Positions 1 through 10,445 of a DNA stretch of 64,000 nt are shown in pieces. The notes beneath the pieces were generated by a model, which had not been told where the DNA came from, ran no database searches, and saw only the letters and a program-made list of their open reading frames with translations. Position numbers and translations under genes: made by a program. The stretch lies in assembly GCA_019188255.1 (NCBI GenBank), contig JAETXT010000003.1:4650001-4714000 (forward strand). The letters are read 5' to 3'. Each line of letters starts with the position of its first letter. Position 1 is the stretch's first letter. The stretch comes from Verticillium longisporum. Taxonomy: Eukaryota; Ascomycota; Sordariomycetes; Glomerellales; Plectosphaerellaceae.

Positions 1-1179
1 AGGATATTATAGATCTCTTTAAAGTAATTATTCTCTTTATTCTAAAATAATATAAATTATTTAATTATAATTCTATTAATTAATAAATTTACTAATTTAT
101 ATAATAATAGAATATAATATTAAGCTAATAAGTTCTAAATATTATTTAGAGGTAAAATCTTATTTCTTTATAATTAAAATATAATCTCTTATTAATTAGA
201 TTATTTACTCTATTAATTAAATAACCTTAGAACTAGGGGCTATTAGGGATCTATCCTCTCTATTTATAGTTTTTAGATTTAGGATAATTAAGTATTCCCT
301 ATAGATTATTATTTATCGTCCTATTAATCTCCTTATTCCTCTACTCTTTAGAATATTAAATCCTAATTAATAGTAATCGATTCTATTATATTAAATATTT
401 CCTCTTATAAGAATATTAATATTAATCTCTTTAATATTTTAGTATTTATTATTCTTAGAAGAGGGATCCTAAATTCTATTAGATATACTTTTAGCGTTTA
501 AGTAATTATTATATTATAGGAGTTAAAGTCCTCTTTAATCTAGCCCTAGAAGTCTTTAATAAATACTTCTAGGAAGTAAACTCCCTTTATAGTCCTATAT
601 ATACTTATTATTTTAAAGATCTAAGTATTCTTAAGCTCTATAGATACCGATTCTAGTAATCTAGGGAATTATAATTCTACCCTACTAATAATAAAATCGA
701 TATCGAGACCCTTCCTAACCTTCTATATTAAGTATAATATATTTAATTCTTCTAGAATACTATCGAACTCCTATTATATCTTTTTAATATTCTCTAGCTC
801 TATTATAGAATTATTATTATAATCCGAGGAGCTTATTATTATTAATTTTTATTAAAGCTCTATTATAGCTAGTTAACTATTCTATAGAGCTTCGTTTATT
901 AAGTTAATAGCTAGTAATATAGCCTAGATAGTAATCTTAGGTATAGGAGTCCTAAGATACTCGAAGTAGATAGTACTCCTATAGATTATATAATAGAGGG
1001 TTTCTCTATTATTAAGCTCTTATAAGAATCCTAAAATACTTAAAGTAAATAGTACTCTTACGATTATTTATAAAGCATAATCGATAAGCTTATATATAGT
1101 AAATTTACTATTTATAGGATCGATCTTAACTTCTCTAGCTCTAGCTATTCTATATTATATTAAATATAATATTAATTAG
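1..1179 (-). pseudogene. RIP-degraded internal region (gag end) of a Ty1/copia-like element
   Basis: AT-rich sequence with almost no CpA or TpG dinucleotides and no open frame. Its reverse complement matches, with many transitions, the stretch downstream of the LTR near 58098-59270 (for example, 1-400 corresponds to about 59270-58900 inverted). It is therefore a second copy of the same element in minus orientation, lying directly inside the LTR at 1180-3330. By its place just after the 5' LTR it should be the gag-proximal part. The element continues beyond the left window edge. No function can remain. Confidence 0.75.
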
Positions 1180-1328
1180 TATTAAAAGGGCTTTATTATT
1201 TATATAAACCCTAATTTATTACTTTAGCTATATTTAAGATCTTTAAATAGGTAGAATAAATAATATAAGATTTATAATAATTATTAATACTATCTCTCTA
1301 AATTACTACTATTTATATAAATTAGATA

Positions 1329-1378
1329 ACGTAATCCACAAGCGAGTGGTTCACCCAAGCGAGTGGTTCACTTCGCCC
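1329..1378 (+). repeat. Left terminal inverted repeat of the pogo element
   Basis: Mirrors 3139-3188. Inside it the 15-mer AAGCGAGTGGTTCAC occurs twice, at 1340-1354 and 1357-1371 (period 17). The right TIR has the same doubled word with one mismatch. Paired subterminal words are plausible transposase contact sites; that role is inference. Confidence 0.9.
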
Positions 1379-1426
1379 GGGCCCACGACCTACACCTGAA
1401 TTCTACAGATTCCACCTCCGCCCGCG

Positions 1427-3081
1427 ATGGAGACTCTTTCAAAAGAAGGTCAATTATTCCTTGCTATCCAAGCTATGGACAATGACCCGAACCTAAGCGC
1501 CCGGAGTGCTGCGAGGATCTACACCGTCCCCTTAACGACGCTCCTCCGACGCCAGAAGGGCAAACCCTCCCGACGCGAAAGCCCGCCCAATTCTGCCAAA
1601 TTAACAGTACTAGAAGAGAAAACTATTGTCGAATATATCCTTGACCTAGATGCGCGATCTTACCCTCCCCGGTTGGGTGAGGTCGGAGATATGGCGAATC
1701 GCCTGCTTGCCGACCGTGACGCGCCACGCGTCGGGAAGAACTGGGCCGCAAACTTCGTCAAACGGCAACCAGAGCTCCGGACGCGTTTCTTTCGCAAGTA
1801 CGACTACAAGAGGGCCCAATGCGAAGATCCGGACGCGATAAACGCGTGGTTCCGCCTCGTGCATAACATGATCGCCAAGTACGGCATCCAAGAGGCTGAC
1901 ATGTACAACTTTGACGAGACCGGCTTCCAGATGGGCGTTATCGCCAACGGAATGGTCGTGACCAGTTCGGAAAGACGGTCCAATGTGAAGATGAGGCAGC
2001 CAGGCAACCGGGAATGGGTTACGGTGATCCAGGGCGTTGGCGCGTTGGGTTTCTCCGTCCCGCCGTTCATCGTGGTTTCGGGCAAGTACCACCTCTCGAG
2101 CTGGTACCAGGACGACGCGATTTCTCGCGACTGGAGAATCGCAACATCTCCAAACGGCTGGACGACGAATGATATTGGTCTGGAATGGATTCGGCATTTT
2201 GACAGGCATACAAAGTCCCGTACTTCGGGCGGTTATCGCCTACTGATCCTGGATGGCCACGAAAGTCACCACTCGGTCGACTTCGAACTCTACTGCAAGG
2301 AGAACAACATCATCACACTCTGTATGCCTCCTCATTCGTCACATCTACTCCAGCCTCTCGATGTTGGGTGTTTTGGCCCACTAAAGAAAGCATACGGTCG
2401 GCAAATCGAGGATAGGATGAGGGCGGGTACAACGCACATCAGCAAAGAGGACTTCTTCCCGGCGTTTTCGGCTGCATTTCAGCAAGCAATGACAGAAAAA
2501 ACATCCAGGGAGGCTTTCGAGGAGCGGGGCTTGTCCCCCATAACCCGGAAACAGTCCTGTCAAAGCTGGATGTGAGGTTGAGGACGACGACGCCTCCGGG
2601 GACGTCCCACGGGGAGCGTGATTCTTGGGTCTCTAAGACGCCCACTAACCTGCTCGAGGCAGGTTCCCAGACTGACTTCATCAAAGGGCGAATCTCACGC
2701 CACCAGGGAAGCTCCCCAACGTCAATTTTAGATGCTGTTGACTATCTTGCGAAGGGGACGCGGGGTGTTATGCACCAGATCGCTCTTTTGAAGTCAGAGG
2801 TTATGATCCTTCGAGAGGAAAATGCTACACTAAGCCGACGCCGGAGGGCCAAAAAGCTACGTCTCCGGGAAGGAGGAAGCATGGCTGTAGGCGAGGGACA
2901 GGACAAGATTGCTCAGAAGGAAGTAGATATCCAGATAAAAGAGGAAACGCTGCAGAACCCGGGTCCCGCGTCGTGGTCCCAGCCGAAGAAACGATGCTGT
3001 AGCGTATGCGGGAAGACCGGCCACAACGCGAGAACTTGTCAGGTAGCTATCTCATCGTCTGCAAAAGACGAGGAGGAGTGA
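1427..3081 (+). pseudogene. pogo-type DD35D transposase, frame broken before the C-terminal zinc-knuckle tail
   Basis: The first frame (1427-2575, 382 codons) has an N-terminal helix-turn-helix/CENP-B-like region (about residues 5-115). The DDE catalytic core follows: NFDETG (D163), LILDGHESH (D276) and PLDVGCFGPLKKAY (D312), with 35 residues between the last two aspartates, as in Fot1/pogo. The frame then goes off near residue 366. The expected continuation (GLVPHNPETVLSKLDV) is read in the -1 frame from about 2529 and runs to 3081. That tail has a coiled-coil-like stretch and a CCHC knuckle (CSVCGKTGHNARTC, C-x2-C-x4-H-x4-C). The break sits at a GGGG run (2526-2529), so loss of one G is the simplest cause; programmed -1 frameshifting is possible but unsupported. 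The catalytic triad is intact, so the truncated product might still bind DNA. Confidence 0.85.
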
Positions 3082-3138
3082 TTTTAATTGATTTACGGCG
3101 TTTGGGTTGAGGTTTTCCTCGGAATGTTTGTCGGGTCG

Positions 3139-3188
3139 GGGTGAAGTGAACCACTCGCATGGGTGAACCACTCGCTTGTGGATTACGT
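3139..3188 (-). repeat. Right terminal inverted repeat of the pogo element
   Basis: Reverse complement of the left TIR with two mismatches over about 50 bp. Ends GATTACGT followed by the duplicated TA at 3189-3190. Also holds two tandem copies of the 15-bp word (one with a single change). Confidence 0.9.
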
Positions 3189-3330
3189 TATACCTCTCTA
3201 ATTTACCGATTATATAAGCTATAAATTATATATTCTTAAAAGCTATAAATCCTAGCCCTAGTAATTACTATATCGGTAAATCTTATATAGTAATTACTAA
3301 TCTAGGTAATCCCCTAATATTAGTTTAATA

Positions 3331-5545
3331 TTTAGAGAATATTTTAAAGTAATAAAAAGGTATTATAGAATATTCGCTCTATATATATATAAAGAGGGAA
3401 TAGATTAATAAGGGCGTAAAGGAGCTTTATATATAAAGTTAACGACCTCTTTAATAAGTTATAGATATTTAAGGAGAATCTTTAATATTAGAGAAATCAT
3501 TAAAGAACGACTTCTATTATTCTATTTATTCTAAGATATATTCTATATTTATAAATATCTCTTAAAACGCTTTATAACTTTTATTCTTAGCTTATCCCTA
3601 TATATATATTATTTATTTATATAATAGCTTAAGAGCTCCGCGGAGCTCTATAAGGAGGTATTAATCCTTAAAGGTTAGAACGTCGTCTTCTAATATATAT
3701 TTATAGGGGTTAGGTTTAGAGAGATTCTTCTAGAAGAAGTTTTAGATATTATTATATTTCTTAAAGGCCTAATCGAGTATTAAGAACGTTAAATTCTATT
3801 ACGTTTTATTATTAAGGATAAGCTAGAGCTTAAAATCGGATTATTAATAGATTTAGAAGTTATTATTAGCTTCTTAAGCTTCCTTAATAATAGTTTAGAA
3901 GTATTTACTATATTATAATAAAGAATAAACTTATTTAATAATATTATAAAGCTTATTAATAAATCCCTTCTTCCTCTAATAACGAAGAGAGTCTTAAGAG
4001 TCGCTTAATAGCTCTAAAGCTTATACTTCTTATTTAAAGACTTTATTATCCTCTCTATATAAGAAAGCCCTTTTAATAAAGTTTAGGATATAGCTATAAT
4101 ATTATATTTATTATTCTAATATATTATTAATTATTATAGATAGAATTAGCTATTAGAATAGCTCTTAATTATAAAAATCATTAATCTATATATTATCTAA
4201 GACTAAGATATTAATATAATCTAAGATATCCTACTCCTTAATAATAAATATAATAAAAGCTATAATATTCTAGCCTATATAGCTTCTATATTATTATCGG
4301 AGAATAAGAAGATATTACTATTAAATACTATTATAGCTTATATAATAATAGGAAATAGCTAATATTATTAAGCTATTTAATAAAATCTAATAATCGAATA
4401 TAAAGTAAATCTAAGACTTCGAAGCTATTAATTAATATTATATTTATTTCTTCTTTATAGTAAAAACCCTAGAGAGACGCTATTAGAGAGAGGTTCGTCC
4501 CTAGAATATTATTAAGATAATATAAGGATTTAATTATATAATGAAACTAATTAAAGTATAAACTATTAAAGATATTAAAAAGCTAATTTATTATTATAAT
4601 AAATATAAGAATAAGCTCTTCTATTTAATCTATTAAAGATTTATATATTATAATATATTATAATATTAACTCTAAAGTACTTAAAGAGTCTTCCTCTATC
4701 TATTTATTTAAGGATTTAAATACTTTATATTTCTTCTATAAATAAATTATTATAAAGGTTATTAAAATAGCTTTAAAGAGCTAAATATTATAAATCTTAT
4801 TATATCGTTAATAGAGCTAGAAGCTTAGCCTAATTATATCTCCTTCGAGGATCTCTATAATAAAGAGCCTATAAGTATATATCTAGCTTCTACGATCCTT
4901 TACTCCTTTATATATAATATATAATATAAGGGTAAAGCGATAATAATATTAGGTTATAATAGGGAAGGGGTAGGAATCTATTATATTATTTAATTATAAA
5001 GCCTTTAATAATTATAATAATATTATTAGAATTAGAATTAAATTAAAGATTATAAAGGATATATTAAAGGTTCTTAAAATCGGTAGGTTAATATTCGGAA
5101 AGTAGAGGTTATAGGGTAATTATAGGAGGGATTAAAATAATATCGTAAATAGAGGGCTAGAGGGTTTAGAACTATATTATATATCTATATAATATTTTAG
5201 AGGGTAGGATTAATTAGCTATAAAGCCTTCTTAATATCGCTATTAGAGCGCTCTTAATATAATAAGATTATATAATCTAATAGTATAATATCTAGTATTT
5301 ATAATAGAAGGTATAAGTTCGAATCCTACCCTAGTTACTATTATATATAAACTTAAAGCTTAAGTTAGCTTTAAGTTAGCGTATAATTCCTCTTTTTAGT
5401 TATATAATATACTAGAATATAGAAATCCTAAGATTTATATATAACTTAATAGTATTCAAATAGTTAATCAATCCGTATAGGGTTATTTAACTATTTAAAT
5501 CGTGAAATTAGAGTAATTTAATTAGTTATTTAACTATTTGAATTA
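3331..5545. repeat. RIP-degraded AT-rich repeat, unclassified
   Basis: Continuous AT-rich sequence with hardly any CpA/TpG and stops in every frame. I could not match it to the copia copies elsewhere in the window or recognise a coding domain. It contains a perfect 18-bp palindrome (3632-3649) and a tRNA-like relic near 5275-5345. Composition returns to normal at about 5546, which marks the edge of the mutated block. Confidence 0.7.
5275..5345 (+). pseudogene. tRNA-like relic (T-arm recognisable)
   Basis: The stretch around 5307-5335 carries a T-loop (TTCGAAT) between AATAAG-like and CCTAC stem halves. Two of the five stem pairs are A-C, which G-to-A changes of original G-C pairs would explain. 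A plausible acceptor 3' half (CCTAGTTA) follows. The D-arm, anticodon arm and 5' acceptor half are not convincing. It may be a decayed tRNA or the head of a tRNA-derived SINE. Confidence 0.35.
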
Positions 5546-8500
5546 ATAGAATTGAATTGACGGCAGCGCTGGAGCTGACTTCGAAAAAGACTTGCACGCT
5601 CTGACGTCGTATGCCTTATTGTCTCCTCCATTGTGTAAGGCCCCCTTCGCTATTACCTTAGATGTGAAGCGTGGAGTGTTTGACATGAAGCGAATGATAA
5701 CGCTCTTCACTACTGCAGGCAGTTAACACCCAATTCTAATGGCCGCTTGTTCTCCCAAGATACGGTGCAACCCGATGCAGCACACTAGTGATTAAAAATG
5801 TATCTCACTGCATTGAGATGCCGGCCAGCAGAACTTGAATTGAAAGCGCTCGTTCGGGGTGCAAACCCATAGGTCAGCTCAAGTCATCTTCGTTGCGGGG
5901 TGCACCACGCCAAGTATCCGAAGCCTCACAACCCTCCAGGCTTTCACATGATGGGTCAGAGCGTGTCGGGGCCTGGGCTCCGGAAAGAAGAAAAAATAGT
6001 CGAAGGGGGTATCGTTGAGTAATGAGATCACGATCTCGGGACGGCCCCTGATTCTGACGCGGTCAGGCACTGGAGATGAGATATCGGCTAAGACATGCAT
6101 GCATGGCAAAACATGGGTCGGAACATTTTACCCTCCCTTGATCATGTTGTAGCTCGTTTACCGAAAAAGTCCGGGTCCACGGAGAATAGGTGAGATTATC
6201 CGCATGGGCCAAGCCGAGCTCCGATACATCCGAATTACAAGAATTACATCACCACTGGAATTGCAGTCGAGGCATTGACTTTGCTAGGCACAGAGAGGCT
6301 TTCAACCACTTGCAGCCACTTGCTCTGGGCCGAAATCCCCACCTAAGTAGGTAGTAAGCTTAGTTATGCTTATTGGCACTTGAAACTAGTGCCTTTTCTT
6401 TCGTGGTGTCAGCAGCGCGTCAGCATACTAACACGACGCTTCGGGATGCATGCCACGGCGGCCGGCGGATAGAGTCTGTGACGAGGAATGGAGATAAAAA
6501 TGCATCGGAGGGGGAGAGAAAGATAACCACGTTGGATCAGTGCCCACCAGTGGAATGGAGATGGAGCAAGTCATCACGTGGGCCGCTAGAGCTGCTTCAT
6601 AATTTGTTGGGCATCAAGTGCATCCTTCTCCGTTGTGAAGCGGAGGTTGTAGATGGTCTCTGACGAAGTGTCATTCGCGGGGTAGGCTAGAAGACGGCAA
6701 TTAACCTTGGGCCAGGCGGGTCTGCAGAGGCTACGATTGTCGATCAGTGACATGAGCCCGATCTGGTAAATGATCGAAGCAGGGATGTGTGGAGCTCGCT
6801 AGATACGAGGTGTCATTCGTCTGTCGAGTACGTCCCGGGCCTGGTCGTCGAGGCGCAGCCCACGGGAACTTCGCCGGCCGCTGGTTCCAGCGACTGAATT
6901 AATCATTTTGAATGGAAGAGGATCAATCTAAACGCTTGCCAGGACGAGCAGAGAGCGCAAGGTTCCAGCTCCGAAGCCGAGCACCCTCGGAGCTGTACCT
7001 AACCAAGGTTGATGACGACAGAATGCCTTGGCAGAGGCCAGATCAACCGCACCGCGTTCGCAAGGGAGTCAAGCTGCTGGGCAAAGGTCGGCAAATGTGC
7101 ACCCGAGTCTTGACCGGCGCTTGGTAGAACGGGCCCTTGCATCACTGTTTAACAAGTCTGGGATTCAAGCGCCTGGGCGACAAAACAGTGTGTGATACTT
7201 GTCGTTTTAGTTGGGATTTGTGGAGTCACTAGTCAGTTAACAAGGCTCGTTCCTCCACGGAGTCCATGGAGACCCTTCGCAGACCGAGATATTGGAGTTC
7301 CCATGAAGTGACCAGGCATGCTCTCTGGCACCTGGTCGGGTTTGTTGCTTTCCGGGCGGACGACAAGCTCGGATTGGGCAGGGACCTTCGTAAGTATCAG
7401 TGCATCTAGGTGGGGACATAGCCGTTTGCCCTGACACTTTGTACGTCGATTGATGATCCACCATTTCCCCAGTATACACAGCCACGATGGGAAGTGCAGG
7501 CTCGAAAACAGGTCTTGTGGAAGAGCAACAAGGTTGTGGGTGTCAGGCTGGTCTGGTCGATAGAATGTGGGAATTTGTCCATGAAACATCTTGGTCAAAA
7601 ACTGGGGGATAGTGATGGGGGCCACACGTGCACACTGGAGCTGGACAATGTCTGCCTTTGGCATGGAGCTTCTTGAGCTCAAAAGGTGTAATCTGGTGGA
7701 TGATCGTATGCCAAGCCGTCGGGCCCAATAATTGGGAGGCAATCGGATGAAGTTTAGGTATAGCTACCGCGCTAAGGTGGCGGCTGATGGCACATCCGGG
7801 ACATTGATCCACTGCGAGAGATCGACGAAGTGCAGGACTGCTAGGACCAGTACTCAATTAGGCACTTGCCAAGAGGCTATGCCTCGCGTCCAACTCTATC
7901 CGTTCGTTCGACTGGGTGCGTCTGACGACTTGTTGCTCTTCTTGGTGACTTGAATACTGGCCCTGATGAAGCCTTCTCGCCAGGTCTTCTGCTCTTCGCT
8001 GCACAGCCTGCGAACCTGGTGACCGTTGGCTGATGACAGGGGCCAAGACGCCAGCCCATGGCGTCGATCGCGGAAAAGCATCTGAATTTGGGACTATTAG
8101 GCTTGGCCTCACTGATACGAAGGCTTGCCAACACACAGAAGGGATGCAACCGGAGCTTCCCAAGCCCCTGGATCACGCCGCGGAGCCAATGGAATGCATC
8201 GAAATGAGCAGGGAGGGACTACGATGGCAGAAAACGACATGCGGCTTTAGACTGCTTCGGTTGTCTCTAGGCCCCGTCTTTACCAACGACCAACCATGAT
8301 GAGCCAAAAGGGGTGACCACAGCATCCACCAGCCCGTCGGAGTCGTTGTGTCCCGTCGAACGCCGAGCTTTTGATCCACCCTGCCGGCACCTAATCTGAA
8401 ATCTGCCGCCTTGCAGACGGCGTAGTGTTGTTGTTCGAGAGGACCGCGGACAGCCACCGGAATGACGACGAGGATGAGGACGCTCGTTCTTGGCTCGCGT

Positions 8501-8583
8501 CCATCACAGGGCACTTGCGATCCTGGTCTCCCGTAATGCCTGCGGGATGATGCATGGCGTATCAAGCGGTTCCTCTAGCGATC
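5546..8583. other. Intergenic, no gene recognised
   Basis: Normal-composition sequence between the RIP boundary and the CHRD gene promoter. Several open frames of 60-170 codons occur on both strands, but they overlap one another, resemble no family known to me and do not link through splice sites. I see no gene that can be supported. Confidence 0.5.
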
Positions 8584-8590
8584 TATATAA
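8584..8590 (+). promoter_or_regulatory. TATA box of the CHRD gene
   Basis: TATATAA lies about 142 bp upstream of the start codon and is followed by a C/A-rich, T-containing leader typical of fungal 5' UTRs. Confidence 0.6.
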
Positions 8591-8731
8591 CGAGGGCGAA
8601 CGCCAACCACTGCCACTAATCTTACTCTCCATCATCAGTCACATAATCATCATCTCGCCAACGACATACCTACAACCTCATCCCACAACACACTCTTTTA
8701 CCGAAGACCCAACAACCAAACATCTATCACA

Positions 8732-9355
8732 ATGAAGTTCTCCGTCGCTGCTCTCGCCCTCGGCCTCACCGCCGTGATGGCCACCCCAACCAAGAAGATC
8801 ATTCACAAGGGCGCTTCTGCTTTCCCCTTCACCTTCACATCGACTTTCAGCGTCTATGCCACTCCTGAAGAGGTCGTCAACCCTGAAGGCGTCTACACCG
8901 GCGGTCTCAAGGGCTCCAAGTCCTGGTCCAACTTCGGCATCAACTCCCACGAGGATGTCATCTGCTACAACATTTCTGTCTCCGGCTTCCAGGGCGAGTA
9001 CCAGTCCCTGGCCCTGACTGCCACCCACATCCACCAAGGTGCCAAGGGCAAGTCTGGACCTCCTAGGTATGTTTTAGTCCTCCGCGTCCCTTGACTCATA
9101 ACACATGTTCTAACGCGCTCCAGGGTCGTGTTCCCCGACCCCGAGGGCGAAGGCGACGTTCGCACCTCCATCGGCTGCATCCAGGGCCCCTTCGTCACTG
9201 GTGTCAAGCCCAACGGCGGTCCCGATGCTGGCGAGGGTTTCACTCTGAGCCGCATCGAGCAGAACCCTACTGACTACTACGTGGACATCCACTCCTCGTT
9301 GGCCGTTCCTGGCGCTGTTCGTGGACAGTTCAAGAAGGGCAAGGGTGACTGCTAA
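8732..9355 (+). CDS. Secreted CHRD-domain protein
   Basis: Two exons (8732-9066 and 9124-9355) around a 57-bp GTATGT..CAG intron give 188 residues. The N-terminus MKFSVAALALGLTAVMA is a clear signal peptide. The rest resembles the fungal CHRD (chordin-like) fold: a beta-rich region with THIHQGAKGKSGPP, then VVFPDPEGEGD after the splice, then DYYVDIHSSLAVPGAVRGQF near the C-terminus, the usual closing motif. The H-I-H-x-G segment is the most conserved part of the family. The biochemical role of fungal CHRD proteins is not established; they are secreted and often induced or wall-associated. The strong TATA box, clean Kozak context (CACAATG) and C/T-ending codons suggest high expression. Confidence 0.88.
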
Positions 9356-10445
9356 AACAAAGTCACCAACTCCACTTGCTCGATGGCTGGCTTAGGATGT
9401 GTTATCACACTGTGAGCAACACGGAAAATGATGAGTGTGCATACGATGACCATTGTTCACCTTCTTACGCTTGAGCATGACGCTTAGCTACACTTAATGT
9501 TTATATCATGGATACAGATGATCAAAAGAATTTTCTCATCATCACTATCTCAAGGTCCTCCTCTTGAACCGTGACATAACTACCTGAGTTTACAGACGGT
9601 TTCCTCCCAGTGAGGTGAAAAGCCCAGCGTTGACAACTTGAAAGTAATTTTCACTCGTAACAAGCGGAACTCCATGTTAAGCAAAACGTGTACCGGAACT
9701 CTTTGGCCTACGAAAGAGGGAGGAAAAAAGTCTCCTAGATCTATCAACGGTGAGCGCACAGTGTTTGTTTCATATTCAAAGAAGGCCTGACTTTGCCGAA
9801 AGAAAAAACACATCCATCCAAGTTGCAGTCATAACTTGCTTTAGGAGGGTCTCCTGAATCGCACACAGCCCCTGGAAAATCTCGTTTTCCAGCACCTTTG
9901 CCAGCAAACCTAGACTTCGGTAGTTGTCATCAGTGAGTAAACCTGGCAATGTGTATTCGTGACTTCGCACCGAGGCGCGTTTCCGCATAGCTTGTTCCTC
10001 CAGAGGACAAATCCCTCTGTGGAAGGGAGTGGGGAAGTTTTCCCTCGAGAATCGTGCAAAGGAGATACGTGAGCATTTTTAAACGTCAAATGTTGGACCC
10101 TGCAGTTTACGCTACTGATTGAAACCTACCTATTGAAAGAAATACAACATCGGCGACTGATCTGCAACTAGTTGCTCCATTTCATCAAGTTTGCAAGGAG
10201 GTTTGATTGCTGGAACTTGGTACAGGATTTTATATCTTGACTTGAAACTGGTGGAAGGGGTCGACCACGCAGCCCTCACAGCTCAATTGGCGGGAATATA
10301 TACAGGAGGGTTTTCTGCGAGCATATAACTTTTGCCACACGACTGATAACTCAACGAGACGCGAACGGGAAAATATTCATCAACGACTTGCAGGCTCGAC
10401 ATGAACCGACCCCAGACGCTCAAGAACACACCTATCCACATAAGG
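9356..10445. other. Intergenic between convergent genes, nothing recognised
   Basis: This is the 3' flank of the CHRD gene and of the GMC gene. Only short, unlinked open frames are present. Confidence 0.5.

Larger units (their letters stand above)
1329..3188 (+). mobile_element. pogo/Fot-type Tc1-mariner DNA transposon, 1860 bp
   Basis: Inverted terminal repeats of about 50 bp (1329-1378 and 3139-3188, two mismatches by eye) begin ACGTAATCCACAAGCG. The element is flanked by TA on both sides (1327-1328 and 3189-3190), the Tc1/mariner target duplication. It carries a DD35D transposase. The copy of the same host LTR at 56301-56307 keeps the uninterrupted site (GATATAC), which fixes the borders. 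Unlike its surroundings it has normal GC content and abundant CA/TG, so it inserted after RIP or escaped it. Confidence 0.93.
1180..3330 (-). repeat. Copia-like LTR copy A (289 bp), split by a pogo element
   Basis: The sequence starts TATTAAAAGGGC and ends TAGTTTAATA, the RIP-modified form of TG..CA LTR ends. Subtracting the inserted transposon and one duplicated TA leaves 289 bp, exactly the length of copies B (56156-56444) and C (57370-58097 minus its own insertion). In minus orientation it is followed by the gag-like region at 1-1179, so it is the 5' LTR of an element extending left of the window. Confidence 0.75.

Noticed and set aside
1..1326. Centromere or telomere-adjacent DNA as explanation for the AT-rich ends
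   Set aside because: No telomeric TTAGGG array, and the AT-rich blocks contain recognisable RIPped retroelements, which is sufficient explanation.
5307..5335. An intact tRNA gene
   Set aside because: Only the T-arm is recognisable; acceptor and anticodon arms do not pair. Kept as a low-confidence relic.
7233..8565. Cluster of overlapping ORFs on both strands, up to 169 codons
   Set aside because: No mutual splicing, no domain, atypical residue composition; likely chance in GC-balanced DNA.
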